Positions 46,145-55,459 of a stretch of 64,000 bases of DNA are shown one piece after another. The stretch spans positions 62,001-126,000 of the forward strand of contig NZ_PYFX01000005.1 in NCBI RefSeq assembly GCF_003020115.1, given 5' to 3'. Positions within the stretch are counted from its first letter, which is position 1. The number at the start of each line of letters is the position of its first letter. Source of the DNA: Bradyrhizobium sp. MOS002. Lineage in GTDB: Bacteria > Pseudomonadota > Alphaproteobacteria > Rhizobiales > Xanthobacteraceae. The position numbers and the translations under genes are program-made. A model generated the notes under the pieces. The model made no database searches, was not told the origin of the DNA, and saw only the letters and a list, made by a program, of their open reading frames with translations.

Positions 46145-46244
46145 GTCATTCCCCGCGAAGGCGGGGAATCCAGTACGCCGCGGCTTCTCCGTACCCCACT
46201 AACGGCTCTGGAATACTGGGTCACCCGGTCAAGCCGGGTGACGA
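46145..46244. repeat. Family B palindromic repeat, copy 3, inverted
   Basis: Read on the minus strand it matches the two other copies, with the hairpin ACCCGGCTTGACCGGGT at one end and a CCCGCCTTCGCGGGG hairpin at the other and GCCGCGGCGTACTGGAT within. It lies between convergent genes. Confidence 0.82.
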
Positions 46245-46287
46245 CAGCGGAGAGTGCCGCTCGCAATGACGGCGAGAGAGCCCCGCG

Positions 46288-47289
46288 TTACACCGTCAGC
46301 CCGCGCTGCCCGGCGAGCTCCTTCAGCGACACAAGCGGACGCGCGCCGATGTGCTGGATCACTTCGGCGGCCGCGAGCGCGCCGAGCTCGCCGCACTGCT
46401 TGTACGCAAGGTTGCGCGACAGGCCGAACAGGAAGCCGGCAGCGAAGAGGTCGCCGGCGCCGGTGGTGTCGACCAGCCGGGCAATGGGGGATGCAGGCGC
46501 GGCGACGGCGTCTTCCACTGACACCACCATGCAGCCCTTTTCGCTGCGGGTGACCACGCCGAGATTGACGTCGTTGCGCAGCTGCTTCAGCGCGGTGTCG
46601 AAATCCGAGGTCTGGTAGAGCGAATGCAGCTCGGACTCGTTGGCGAACACGATATCGACGGTGCCGTTGCGCATCAGCCCCAGGAACTCGTCGCGATAAC
46701 GATCGACGCAGAAGGAATCCGACAACGTCAGCGCCACCTTGCGCTTGGCATCATGGGCGATCTTGGCCGCCTTGACGAAGGCGTCCTTGGCGTTCTTGGG
46801 GTCCCAGAGATAGCCCTCGAGGTAGACGATGCCGGCCGCAGCGATCTCGGCCGGGTCGATGTCGGCGGGCGAAAGGTCCTGCGCGGCGCCGAGATAGGTG
46901 TTCATGGTGCGCTCGCCGTCATCGGTCACCAGGATGTAGGAGCAGCCGGTCGCAGGGCCGTCCTTCGCCGCGGGCGTGTTGAAGGCGACGCCGGCGGCGC
47001 GGATGTCGTGGACGTAGAGCTTGCCGATCTGGTCGTCCTTGACCTTGCCGACATAGGCGGCGCGCGCCCCGAGACTGCCGATGCCGACGATGGTGTTGGC
47101 AGCCGAACCGCCGGAAACTTCCGTCGCCGGGCCCATGTCCTTGTAAATGGCGGCGGCCCGCGCCTCGTCGATCAGGGACATGCTGCCCTTGGTCATGCCG
47201 TGCTTGCCCAGAAAGGCTTCGTCGGTCTTGACCAGTATGTCGAACAGCGCGTTGCCGATGCCGAGAACGTCATATTTCACGTCAGCCAT
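46288..47289 (-). CDS. PfkB-family sugar/nucleoside kinase, probable adenosine kinase
   Basis: The 333-residue kinase has the N-terminal GIGNALFDILVKTD, the glycine-rich GGSAANTIVGIGSLG and the catalytic DTTGAGDLFAAGFLFG with its aspartate base. PfkB enzymes phosphorylate sugars or nucleosides; close rhizobial proteins are usually called adenosine kinase. It is divergent from murJ with a 125-base spacer. Substrate is inferred only from general similarity. Confidence 0.88.
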   Translation of the reverse strand: MADVKYDVLGIGNALFDILVKTDEAFLGKHGMTKGSMSLIDEARAAAIYKDMGPATEVSGGSAANTIVGIGSLGARAAYVGKVKDDQIGKLYVHDIRAAGVAFNTPAAKDGPATGCSYILVTDDGERTMNTYLGAAQDLSPADIDPAEIAAAGIVYLEGYLWDPKNAKDAFVKAAKIAHDAKRKVALTLSDSFCVDRYRDEFLGLMRNGTVDIVFANESELHSLYQTSDFDTALKQLRNDVNLGVVTRSEKGCMVVSVEDAVAAPASPIARLVDTTGAGDLFAAGFLFGLSRNLAYKQCGELGALAAAEVIQHIGARPLVSLKELAGQRGLTV

Positions 47290-47414
47290 TCACCTTGATC
47301 CTGTTTGGCGGATTGCGATACCCGCGAAAATCCGCTTCCTGTCGGTCTGAAATCTGGCTCGCGGCCTATCACGACCGGCCCTTCGCGGGCAAGCAACGGT
47401 ATTATGCAGTTCCG

Positions 47415-48971
47415 ATGATCCGCTCCTTCCTGACCGTCTCGACGGGGACACTGGCTTCACGGCTGCTGGGCTTTGCACGCGATTCCCTGATCGCGGCGCT
47501 GCTCGGCACCGGCGCCGTGGCGGACGCGTTTCTGGCGGCATTTCAGCTCGTCAACGTGGTGCGGCGTCTGCTCAGCGAGGGGGCCCTGAATGCGGCGTTG
47601 ATCCCGGCCTGGCTGCGCGTTCGTGACCGCGATGGCGAGGCGGCTGCGGCGGCGTTCGCGGGACGCGTGCTGGGTACGGTCAGCGCGGGCCTGATCGCAA
47701 TCTCGATCGCGATTGCACTTCTGATGCCGCTGATCATCATGATCATCGCGCCAGGCTTCGTCGGCAGCGCATCGCTCGATCTCGCCGTCCAGAATGCGCG
47801 ACTGATGCTGCCTTATCTTGCCTTCGCGGGACCCGTCACGGTGCTGATGGGCCTGCTCAACGCGCAGGGGCGCTTTGCACTCACCGCGTTCTCGCCGCTG
47901 CTGTTCAACATCGCCCTGATCGCCGCGATCGCAGTACTGCTGCTGTGGCACGCCGATGCAACCGTCGCTGCGTGGATGCTGGGGGCCACCGTTGGCATCG
48001 CCGGTTTGTTGCAGCTCCTGATGCTGCTGTCGCAGCGAAGTGCGCGTCTTGCGACCCCGCTGCGTGTGAGCTTCGACAAGGACATGCGCGGCTTCTTCGC
48101 CAAGGCGATCCCGGGCATGATCGCGAGCTCCGGCCCGCAATGGCTGATGGTGGCCGGCGCGATCATCGCCTCAGCCACGCCCGCCGCGGTCTCCTGGCTC
48201 TATTTCGCCAATCGCCTGATCGAGCTGCCGCTTGGTATTGTCGGCGTCGCCATGGGCACGGTGCTGGTGCCGGAGCTGACGCGCGCGGTGAGGAGCGGCG
48301 ACCGTGACGCGGTCGCGCATGCGGAATCGCGCGCGCTGGAACTCGCAACCGGGCTGGCACTGCCGGCGACGCTCGGCCTGATCGTGCTGGCCGAACCGAT
48401 CGTGCGGCTGCTGTTCGAACATGGCGCCTTTGGCGCGGAGGACAGCGCGGCCACGGCGCGCGCCCTGATGTGGCTGGCGCTGGGCCTGCCGGCTCATGTG
48501 CTGATCAAGGCGCTGTCGCCGGCCTATTTTGCCCGCAGCGACACGATGACGCCGCTGCTGGCGACCGTCAAAGGGTTCGTGGTCGCGGTCGCGCTCGCAG
48601 TCCTGCTCGGTCACTTCTTCGGCGCAAGCGGGATCGCTGCCAGCATTGCCGCCGGCGCCTGGAGCAGTGCGATCTCGCTGCTTCGGAAAGGCACGCGTGA
48701 ATTCGGCTTCTCGGTCGACGTCGCGGCCCGCAATCGGCTGCCGCGAATCGTGCTCGCCGCGGTCGCCATGGGCGGCCTGCTGTGGCTGACCGCAGGCCTC
48801 TTGCCTTCGGACGCCCATGAGCTCATCCGCTTCATTGCGCTGGGGTCACAGATCGCCGCCGGAATCGTCGTCTATGGCTTGCTCCTGCAATTCCTCCGCG
48901 TCGCGTCCTGGCGCGAGGCGGCCGTTGCCTTGAAGCGCCCCTCCCAGGCCGATCCCGGCGACCGAGTTTAA
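47415..48971 (+). CDS. murJ: Lipid II flippase MurJ
   Basis: The 518-residue membrane protein of about 14 helices begins [31 protein letters not shown] and has [19 protein letters not shown] and [18 protein letters not shown], characteristic of MurJ. It moves lipid-linked peptidoglycan precursor across the inner membrane. The ATG at 47415 matches the family start. TrpS follows 67 bases later in the same direction, a neighbour pairing also seen in other alphaproteobacteria. Confidence 0.95.
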   Translation: MIRSFLTVSTGTLASRLLGFARDSLIAALLGTGAVADAFLAAFQLVNVVRRLLSEGALNAALIPAWLRVRDRDGEAAAAAFAGRVLGTVSAGLIAISIAIALLMPLIIMIIAPGFVGSASLDLAVQNARLMLPYLAFAGPVTVLMGLLNAQGRFALTAFSPLLFNIALIAAIAVLLLWHADATVAAWMLGATVGIAGLLQLLMLLSQRSARLATPLRVSFDKDMRGFFAKAIPGMIASSGPQWLMVAGAIIASATPAAVSWLYFANRLIELPLGIVGVAMGTVLVPELTRAVRSGDRDAVAHAESRALELATGLALPATLGLIVLAEPIVRLLFEHGAFGAEDSAATARALMWLALGLPAHVLIKALSPAYFARSDTMTPLLATVKGFVVAVALAVLLGHFFGASGIAASIAAGAWSSAISLLRKGTREFGFSVDVAARNRLPRIVLAAVAMGGLLWLTAGLLPSDAHELIRFIALGSQIAAGIVVYGLLLQFLRVASWREAAVALKRPSQADPGDRV

Positions 48972-49038
48972 CGAAATACCCTTGACGGGGCAGCGCCGCT
49001 GTTGGAAACGACGCCCCGTATCTTGCAGGAAAGCTGCC

Positions 49039-50091
49039 ATGGCATTCGTTGAACGGGTTTTTTCGGGCGTCCAGCCGACGGGCAATCTGCACCTCGGCAA
49101 TTATCTCGGCGCGATCGTCAACTTCGTGAAGATGCAGGAAACCCACAACTGCATCTATTGCGTCGTCGACATGCACGCGATCACGCAGGGCGTGGACGTC
49201 TGGGGCGGACCGGTCGAGCTCGCGCGCAACACCCGCGAGGTGACCGCGGCGTTCATCGCCAGCGGCATCGATCCGAGCAAGCACATCGTGTTCAACCAGA
49301 GCCAGGTCTCGGGCCACGCCGAGCTCGCCTGGATCTTCAACTGCGTCGCGCGCATGGGCTGGCTGGGCCGCATGACCCAGTTCAAGGAGAAGGCCGGCAA
49401 GGACCGCGAGAACGCGTCCGTCGGGCTGTTCGACTATCCGGTGCTGATGGCGGCCGACATTCTGCTTTACCGCGCCACCCATGTACCGGTCGGCGAGGAC
49501 CAGAAGCAGCATCTCGAGCTCTCGCGCGACATCGCGCAGAAGTTCAACAACGACTTCGCTGACTCGATCCGCAGCCAGGGCGCCAATGACGGGCTGTTCT
49601 TTCCGTTGCCGGAACCCTTGATCACGGGCCCGGCGACGCGCGTGATGAGCTTGCGCGATGGCACCAAGAAGATGTCGAAATCGGACGCGTCGGACAATTC
49701 GCGCATCAATTTGACCGACGACGCCGACACCATCGCGCAGAAAGTCCGCAAGGCCAAGACCGACCCGGAGCCGTTGCCGACCGAAGAGAAGGGTCTGGAA
49801 GCGCGCCCCGAGGCCGACAATCTCGTTGGTATCTTCGCCGCCCTCTCCGGCCGCTCCAAGGCCGACGTGCTCAGGGATTTCGGCGGCGGCCAGTTCTCCA
49901 GCTTCAAGAACGCACTGGTGGATTTGTGCGTCACTAAACTCGCGCCGATCGCCGGCGAGATGAAGCGCCTCGTCGCCGACCCCGGCCATATCGACGCGAT
50001 CCTGAACGACGGCGCCGACCGGGCGCGTGCGATCGCCGACGAGACCATGAAGCTCTCGAAGGACATCGTCGGCTTCATCCGCCGGCGCTAA
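49039..50091 (+). CDS. trpS: Tryptophanyl-tRNA synthetase
   Basis: TrpS charges tRNA-Trp. The 350-residue class I synthetase has the HIGH-type motif as NLHLGNYLG near residue 15 and the KMSKS loop in [24 protein letters not shown] at the start and [14 protein letters not shown] are typical. The ATG at 49039 is preceded by an AGGAAAG ribosome site; the frame open to 48982 was rejected. Confidence 0.97.
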   Translation: MAFVERVFSGVQPTGNLHLGNYLGAIVNFVKMQETHNCIYCVVDMHAITQGVDVWGGPVELARNTREVTAAFIASGIDPSKHIVFNQSQVSGHAELAWIFNCVARMGWLGRMTQFKEKAGKDRENASVGLFDYPVLMAADILLYRATHVPVGEDQKQHLELSRDIAQKFNNDFADSIRSQGANDGLFFPLPEPLITGPATRVMSLRDGTKKMSKSDASDNSRINLTDDADTIAQKVRKAKTDPEPLPTEEKGLEARPEADNLVGIFAALSGRSKADVLRDFGGGQFSSFKNALVDLCVTKLAPIAGEMKRLVADPGHIDAILNDGADRARAIADETMKLSKDIVGFIRRR

Positions 50092-50197
50092 AGCGCGCTC
50101 GCGAAACGCGGCCGACGCCGCGGCGCCGGCCGCTTCTCCTCTCCCCAAGCAGGACAGAGTGTGGCAGCATGTCAGCCGTGCACACGCCGGGACATGC

Positions 50198-50692
50198 ATG
50201 ACCAGCAAGCGACTTTGCTTCGAGCCGGGTCACAAGCCCAAATGCCTCGTCATCGTCGACGACACCGCCGAATGGGATCGCGCGGTTTATTACGCCAGCC
50301 GCTGGGCGATCCGCGCCGGCGGCGGCGTGGTGATGCTCCGCATCATCGAGCCCGAGCAGCAGAGCCAGGAATGGCTGGGGGTCGCCGACATCATGCGCGC
50401 CGAAGCGCAGGAAGCGGCCGAGGCCGCACTCGACCGTGCCGCCGGCCGCGCCAACGGCATCGCCGCGATCACGCCGGAACGGGTGATCCGCGAGGGCGCC
50501 GCAATGGAACAGCTGCTCGCGGTGATCGACGAGGACCCCGACATCGCCATGCTGGTGCTCGCCGCGAATCCGGGCGCGGAGGGACCGGGGCCATTGGTCT
50601 CGCTGCTCGCACACGCGCTGGGCACGTTCCCGGTGCCGGTGACGGTCATTTCCGGCGCGTTGAGCGACCAAAGCGTGGATTCGCTGTCGTAG
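50198..50692 (+). CDS. Universal stress protein family protein
   Basis: The 164-residue protein has the UspA-type alpha/beta layout: CLVIVDDTAEWDRAVYYASRWAIRAGGGVVMLRII at the start, a central IREGAAMEQLLAVIDEDPDIAMLVLAANPG, and TVISGAL at the end. The ATP-binding GxxGxS motif is only partly kept (ANPGAEGPGPLVS), so it may be a non-ATP-binding member. It lies downstream of trpS in the same direction with a 106-base gap. Confidence 0.88.
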   Translation: MTSKRLCFEPGHKPKCLVIVDDTAEWDRAVYYASRWAIRAGGGVVMLRIIEPEQQSQEWLGVADIMRAEAQEAAEAALDRAAGRANGIAAITPERVIREGAAMEQLLAVIDEDPDIAMLVLAANPGAEGPGPLVSLLAHALGTFPVPVTVISGALSDQSVDSLS

Positions 50693-50830
50693 GCTGCTGC
50701 TCTGCACCTCGCCCCGTTGGCCGGGGGGAGGGAGAAGCGGGCACCCTAACCCGCTGATATAACAGGTGAACGGCCAGCTCACCCCTTGACCGTGCGTTCG
50801 CCGTCGCCATCTGCTAGTGGATAGAGCACG

Positions 50831-50849
50831 CGCCGGCCTTGAACCGGCG
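50831..50849 (+). promoter_or_regulatory. Hairpin in nfu leader
   Basis: CGCCGG and CCGGCG pair perfectly around a 7-base loop, 17 bases before the nfu ATG. It lies just upstream of the ribosome site and could influence translation. Confidence 0.4.
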
Positions 50850-50865
50850 ACGTCTGGAGAAAACC

Positions 50866-51435
50866 ATGTTCATTCAAACCGAAGCCACTCCCAATCCCGC
50901 CACGCTGAAGTTCATTCCCGGCCGCGTCGTGGTCGATGGCGGTCCGATGGAATTTGTGAACCGCGAATCGGCCGCACGCTCGCCGCTCGCCGAAAAGCTG
51001 TTCGAGGTCCCCGGCGTCACCGGCGTATTCTACGGATCGGATTTCATCACCGTGACCAAGGCGAACGGTGAATGGCAACAGCTCAAGCCCGCGATCCTCG
51101 GCGCCATCATGGAGCACTACATGTCCGGCGCGCCGCTGCTCGCCGACGGTGCCGCCGCGAGCGATGTCGATCTCGACGACGAGGACGAATTCTTCGACGA
51201 GGCCGATGCCGAGACGGTCGACATGATCAAGGATCTGATCGAGACCCGCGTGCGGCCGGCGGTCGCCAATGACGGCGGCGACATCACTTTCCGCGGCTTC
51301 AAGGACGGTATCGTCTATCTCAACATGAAGGGCTCCTGCGCCGGCTGCCCGTCATCGACCGCAACGCTCCAGCACGGTATCCAGAACCTGCTCAAGCACT
51401 TCGTCCCCGACGTGGTCGAAGTCCGGCCGATGTAG
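50866..51435 (+). CDS. NifU-like Fe-S scaffold/carrier protein (Nfu type)
   Basis: The 189-residue protein has an N-terminal Nfu domain (MFIQTEATPNPATLKFIPG) and a C-terminal NifU domain with the cluster-binding motif GSCAGCPSS. It carries [4Fe-4S] clusters from the assembly machinery to target enzymes. The ATG at 50866 with TGGAGAAA site is certain from the family start. In rhizobia this gene precedes tsaB, as here. Confidence 0.96.
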   Translation: MFIQTEATPNPATLKFIPGRVVVDGGPMEFVNRESAARSPLAEKLFEVPGVTGVFYGSDFITVTKANGEWQQLKPAILGAIMEHYMSGAPLLADGAAASDVDLDDEDEFFDEADAETVDMIKDLIETRVRPAVANDGGDITFRGFKDGIVYLNMKGSCAGCPSSTATLQHGIQNLLKHFVPDVVEVRPM

Positions 51436-51452
51436 GCTGGGGGCCGCAAAGG

Positions 51453-51485
51453 CGTGGATGGCCGGGACAAGCCCGGCCATGACGG
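51453..51485. repeat. Family E palindromic element, copy 3
   Basis: It is the reverse orientation of the elements at 15771 and 44384 (GTGGATGGCCGGGACAAGCC ...). It lies between nfu and tsaB. Confidence 0.7.
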
Positions 51486-51521
51486 CGAGCATTCCATGAC
51501 GGATGGTGCTACGATCGTTCC

Positions 51522-52217
51522 ATGCTGATCCTTGCCATCGATACCGCGCTGGAAGCGTGCGCGGTTGCCGTTCTCGACACCGATTCCGGCCAGCTCCTCG
51601 CACAGGAGCAGCTTCTGATGAAGCGCGGCCACGCCGAAGCGCTGATGCCGATGATCGCGCGCGTGATGCTATCCGCAAATCTCGCCTTCACCGCGCTCGA
51701 CCGCATCGCGGTCACCATGGGCCCCGGAAGTTTCACCGGCCTGCGGGTCGGCATTTCGGCGGCCCGCGGCCTCGCGCTTGCTGCGAAGCGGCCCGCCGTC
51801 GGTTTGACCACCTTGTCGGCCTATGCTGCCGCCGTCGTCGGCCAGAGCGGAGCGGCGCCGGTGATCTCGGCGATCGATGCGCGGCATGACCACGTCTACT
51901 TCCAGATCGTGGCGGGTGACGGCAGCCAGCTGGTGCGGCCGGGGGTCGCTCCCATCGATGAGGCGATCGCGGCTTCGCAATTCGGCACGCCGCATCTGGT
52001 CGGCAATGCCGCGAAGATCCTCGCCGAGCGCTGGCCGAAAGATATGCCGCAGCCGGTCGCGGTCGACGCGCAGCCCGCTCCCGACATCGGCTGGGTCGCA
52101 TGGCTTGGCGCCGCCGCCGATCCCGCGACAAATCCGGCGCGGCCGTTCTATCTGCGGGCGCCCGACGCAAAGCCGCCCGCGCAACCGCCGCTTGCAGCAC
52201 AAGCCGCAATCTCATGA
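51522..52217 (+). CDS. tsaB: tRNA threonylcarbamoyladenosine biosynthesis protein TsaB
   Basis: TsaB is the non-catalytic partner of TsaD in making t6A37 in ANN-decoding tRNAs. The 231-residue protein has MLILAIDTALEACAVAV and the TVTMGPGSFTGLRVGIS-type block (AVTMGPGSFTGLRVGI). The stop overlaps rimI by ATGA. This pairing with rimI is common. Confidence 0.95.
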   Translation: MLILAIDTALEACAVAVLDTDSGQLLAQEQLLMKRGHAEALMPMIARVMLSANLAFTALDRIAVTMGPGSFTGLRVGISAARGLALAAKRPAVGLTTLSAYAAAVVGQSGAAPVISAIDARHDHVYFQIVAGDGSQLVRPGVAPIDEAIAASQFGTPHLVGNAAKILAERWPKDMPQPVAVDAQPAPDIGWVAWLGAAADPATNPARPFYLRAPDAKPPAQPPLAAQAAIS

Positions 52218-52699
52218 TGAGATGGTTGTCGGAATGGTGGCGCGGCGGCCCGGCCGTCGTCGAGCCGGCTGTCGCGCGCGACGTCACACGGCTCGCGCAG
52301 CTCCACGGCGCCTCGTTCGCGCGCGGCTGGGGCGAAAGCGAGTTCGAGAGCATGCTCAGCGAGCGCAACACGCTGGTGCACCGGTTGCGCCTCGGCCGCA
52401 ACACCGTGGGCTTCGCGGTGTCGCGGATCGGCGCGGACGAAGCGGAGATCCTCTCGATCGCGGTCGACCAGGCCCATCGCGGCCGCGGCCTCTCACGCAC
52501 GCTGCTGATGACCCATCTCGGCCACCTGGCAGGACGCGGCGTGCGCACAATATTTCTCGAGGTCGAGGAAAATAACCAGCCGGCGCGGCGACTCTACGAC
52601 CGAACCGGATTCATGGTGGTCGGACGCCGCGAACGCTACTATAAGCAGCCAAACGGGGAACAATTGAACGCACTTCTGATGCGACGTGACTTGTCGTAA
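52214..52699 (+). CDS. rimI: Ribosomal protein alanine N-acetyltransferase
   Basis: The 161-residue GNAT acetyltransferase should acetylate the N-terminal alanine of ribosomal protein S18. The acetyl-CoA-binding loop is VDQAHRGRGLSRTLL, with LEVEENNQPARRLYDRTGF and VVGRRERYY later. It starts at 52214, overlapping tsaB by ATGA, so it is translationally coupled; a second ATG at 52217 is also in frame. Confidence 0.93.
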   Translation: MMRWLSEWWRGGPAVVEPAVARDVTRLAQLHGASFARGWGESEFESMLSERNTLVHRLRLGRNTVGFAVSRIGADEAEILSIAVDQAHRGRGLSRTLLMTHLGHLAGRGVRTIFLEVEENNQPARRLYDRTGFMVVGRRERYYKQPNGEQLNALLMRRDLS

Positions 52700-52737
52700 C
52701 ATTGATGGCAGAAAGCGCCCCGTCAGGCGGACATCAC

Positions 52738-53193
52738 ATGACTGGTCTTAAACCTTCCCCCGCTTCCAAGGCGTCCGGCATCGAGGCACGCTGTGCCGCC
52801 ACCGGCATGCGCATGACCGAGCAGCGCCGTGTCATCGCCCGCGTGCTCGCGGAGGCGGTCGATCATCCCGATGTCGAGGAACTGTACCGCCGCTGTGTCG
52901 CCGTCGACGACAAGATCTCGATCTCGACCGTGTATCGTACCGTCAAACTGTTCGAGGACGCGGGCATCATCGAGCGCCATGATTTCCGCGAAGGCCGCGC
53001 GCGCTACGAGCAGATGCGCGACAGCCATCACGACCACCTCATCAACCTGCGCGACGGCAAGGTGATCGAGTTCACCTCCGAGGAGATCGAGAAGCTCCAG
53101 GCGGAGATCGCCCGCAAGCTTGGTTACAAGCTGGTCGATCATCGGCTCGAACTCTATTGCGTCCCGCTCGACGACGACAAACCCACAACTTAA
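52738..53193 (+). CDS. fur: Fur-family metal-responsive regulator (Fur/Mur)
   Basis: The 151-residue regulator has the winged-helix GMRMTEQRRVIARVL and SISTVYRTVKLFEDAGIIERHDF and metal ligands in DSHHDHLI and the C-terminal part. It is nearly the same as the Bradyrhizobium Fur protein as I remember it; in rhizobia this protein senses mainly manganese (Mur). The C-terminal CXXC zinc motif is lacking. The ATG at 52738 has a GGCGGA site; upstream TTG and ATG at 52702-52705 are less likely. Position after rimI is conserved in rhizobia. Confidence 0.95.
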   Translation: MTGLKPSPASKASGIEARCAATGMRMTEQRRVIARVLAEAVDHPDVEELYRRCVAVDDKISISTVYRTVKLFEDAGIIERHDFREGRARYEQMRDSHHDHLINLRDGKVIEFTSEEIEKLQAEIARKLGYKLVDHRLELYCVPLDDDKPTT

Positions 53194-53874
53194 GTGCCCA
53201 TCGATCTCGTCATCTTCGATTGCGACGGCGTGCTCGTGGACAGCGAGGTGATCTCCTGTCGCGCGCATGCTGATGTGCTGTCCAGACACGGCTATCCGAT
53301 CACATCGGAGCAGGTGCTGGTCCGCTTCCTCGGCGTATCCGAGAAAGACGCACGGCAAATGGTCGAACGGGAGATCGGCCGCAATCTTCCCGACGATCTC
53401 GAGAGCCAAGTGAATGCGGCGACGCTGCAATTTTATGCCAGCGATTTGCAGCCGATCACCCATGTGGCCGCAGCGATCGGCGCAATCGGTTTGCCCAAAT
53501 GCGTTGCGTCGAGCGGCACGCCGGAGAAAATTCATCATGGCCTGACCTGCGCTGGTCTCTACGATCTGCTCGCGCCGAATATCTTTTCCGCGAGCCAGGT
53601 CGCACGCGGCAAACCCGCGCCCGATCTTTTTCTGTTCGCCGCCGCGCAGATGAAAGTCGCGCCGGAGCGGTGCCTCGTGATCGAGGACAGCGTCCCAGGC
53701 GTGACCGGCGCGCATGCCGCCGGGATGACCGTGCTGGGCTTTCACGGCGGCAGCCATTGCCCGCCGGGCCACGCTGAAAAACTACGGTCCGCCGGGGCAG
53801 GATTGACGTTCGACGATATGCGGCAACTGCCGGAATTGGTCCGGCGGGCCGCGGCGGAGACCCTGGCGGGTTGA
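53194..53874 (+). CDS. HAD-superfamily hydrolase, subfamily IA
   Basis: The 226-residue phosphatase has the nucleophile block VIFDCDGVLVDSE (D9 and D11), the second motif in VASSGTPEK, the lysine in RGKPAPDLFLF and the acidic IEDSVPGV. It resembles beta-phosphoglucomutase or phosphoglycolate phosphatase types. It begins with GTG directly after the TAA of fur, with no spacing and no visible ribosome site of its own, so it is likely translated by reinitiation from fur. It stands between fur and miaB. Confidence 0.92.
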   Translation: MPIDLVIFDCDGVLVDSEVISCRAHADVLSRHGYPITSEQVLVRFLGVSEKDARQMVEREIGRNLPDDLESQVNAATLQFYASDLQPITHVAAAIGAIGLPKCVASSGTPEKIHHGLTCAGLYDLLAPNIFSASQVARGKPAPDLFLFAAAQMKVAPERCLVIEDSVPGVTGAHAAGMTVLGFHGGSHCPPGHAEKLRSAGAGLTFDDMRQLPELVRRAAAETLAG

Positions 53875-53888
53875 ATCTCTCCTCTCGG

Positions 53889-53983
53889 CGTCATTCCAGG
53901 GCGATGCGCCAGCATCGAACCCGGAATCTCGTGCCAAAACCTCTGGATTCCGGGTTCGCGACTGCATCGCGCCTCGGAATGAC
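53889..53983. repeat. Nested palindromic element between HAD gene and miaB
   Basis: Outer arms GTCATTCCAGGGCGATGCG and CGCATCGCGCCTCGGAATGAC-like sequence pair with mismatches, and inner arms AACCCGGAATC and GATTCCGGGTT are perfect. The outer arms resemble the solo hairpin at 8001-8033. Confidence 0.8.
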
Positions 53984-54066
53984 GACCGAAAGGACCCCCA
54001 ATCGCTGGATTTCCGCGGCCCCAGCCTATATCTGAGGGCGGTCCTCCCACCTCAATTCCGGGTTCC

Positions 54067-55455
54067 ATGACGCCGCCGCGCAAGCTGCACATCAAATCAT
54101 ATGGCTGCCAGATGAACGTCTACGATGCTCAGCGCATGGTGGACACGCTGGCTCCGGAAGGATTCGTTGAGACGGCCAGCGCTGATGACGCCGACCTCGT
54201 CATCCTCAACACCTGCCACATCCGCGAGAAGGCCTCGGAAAAGGTCTATTCGGAGCTCGGTCGCCTGCGTGTCGCCAAGGACGCAGCCGCGCGTGATGGG
54301 CGCACCATGCAGATCGCGGTCGCGGGCTGCGTGGCACAGGCCGAGGGCGAGGAGATCGTGCGCCGCGCACCCGCGGTCGACGTCGTGGTGGGCCCGCAGA
54401 GCTATCATCATTTGCCGCAGCTGTTGAAGCGCGCCGGCAGTGAAGGCCGCGCCATCGAGACCGAATTCCCGGCTCAGGACAAGTTCGGCTTCCTCGCTCA
54501 GCCCAAGCCCGGCGCGATCCGCGCCCGCGGCATTTCCGCTTTCGTCACGGTGCAGGAAGGCTGCGACAAGTTCTGCACCTTCTGCGTCGTGCCTTACACG
54601 CGTGGTTCGGAAGTCTCGCGGCCGGTGGCAAAGATCGTCGATGACGTGAAACGGCTCACCGAGAACGGCGTGCGCGAGCTCACGCTGATTGGACAGAACG
54701 TCAATGCCTATCACGGCGAGGGGCCGGACGGAAAAAGCTGGCCGCTCGGCAGGCTGTTGGAACACCTCGCGGCGCTCCCGGGCGTCGCGCGGCTGCGCTA
54801 TTCGACCAGCCATCCCCGCGATGTCGACGACAGTTTGATTGCAGCCCATCGCGATCTCGATGCCTTGATGCCGTTCGTGCACCTGCCGGTGCAGTCGGGC
54901 TCGGACCCGATTCTGGCCGCCATGAACCGGAAACATACCGCCGATGATTATCGGCGTGTCGTCGACCGTTTCCGGTCCGCGCGCCAAGACATTGCTTTTT
55001 CATCAGATTTTATCGTGGGCTTCCCGGGCGAGAGCGAGCAAGATTTTCTCGCCACCCTCGCGCTTGTCACGCAAATCGGCTACGCTGCGGCGTATTCGTT
55101 CAAATACTCCGCCCGGCCGGGAACGCCGGCCGCGGACATGCAGGAGACGGTGTCCCCCTCCGAGATGGACCAGCGATTGGAGCGGCTCCAGGAACTGATC
55201 GACAGCCAGCAATCGGCCTTCAACAAGGCTGCGATTGGCTCAACGGTCGATGTGCTGTTCGAGCGTCCGGCCCGCAAGGAGGGCCAGATCGTCGGTCGCA
55301 CCGCGTTCCTCCAGCCCGCGCATGTGATGGCCTCGGCCGACATCATCGGACAGATCCTGCCGGTCCGGATCGACAGCCTCGAACGCTACAGCTTCCTCGG
55401 TGAGCTCGCCCTGGCGCACGAGCCCGCTTTATCGTCCATCGCCACTGGAGCCTGA
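54067..55455 (+). CDS. miaB: tRNA-2-methylthio-N6-dimethylallyladenosine synthase
   Basis: This radical-SAM methylthiotransferase adds a methylthio group at A37 of tRNAs. The 462-residue protein has the N-terminal cluster cysteines C14 (YGCQMN), C50 ([10 protein letters not shown]) and C88 (AGCVAQ), and the SAM-cluster CDKFCTFC (C166, C170, C173), plus a C-terminal TRAM domain. It is the first of the run miaB-phoH-ybeY-corC-lnt. Confidence 0.97.
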   Translation: MTPPRKLHIKSYGCQMNVYDAQRMVDTLAPEGFVETASADDADLVILNTCHIREKASEKVYSELGRLRVAKDAAARDGRTMQIAVAGCVAQAEGEEIVRRAPAVDVVVGPQSYHHLPQLLKRAGSEGRAIETEFPAQDKFGFLAQPKPGAIRARGISAFVTVQEGCDKFCTFCVVPYTRGSEVSRPVAKIVDDVKRLTENGVRELTLIGQNVNAYHGEGPDGKSWPLGRLLEHLAALPGVARLRYSTSHPRDVDDSLIAAHRDLDALMPFVHLPVQSGSDPILAAMNRKHTADDYRRVVDRFRSARQDIAFSSDFIVGFPGESEQDFLATLALVTQIGYAAAYSFKYSARPGTPAADMQETVSPSEMDQRLERLQELIDSQQSAFNKAAIGSTVDVLFERPARKEGQIVGRTAFLQPAHVMASADIIGQILPVRIDSLERYSFLGELALAHEPALSSIATGA

Positions 55456-55459
55456 ACCC

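Noticed and set aside
50812..50890. A tRNA gene
   Set aside because: Only D-arm and anticodon-arm-like parts are present; position 33 is C, and there is no T-arm or acceptor stem.
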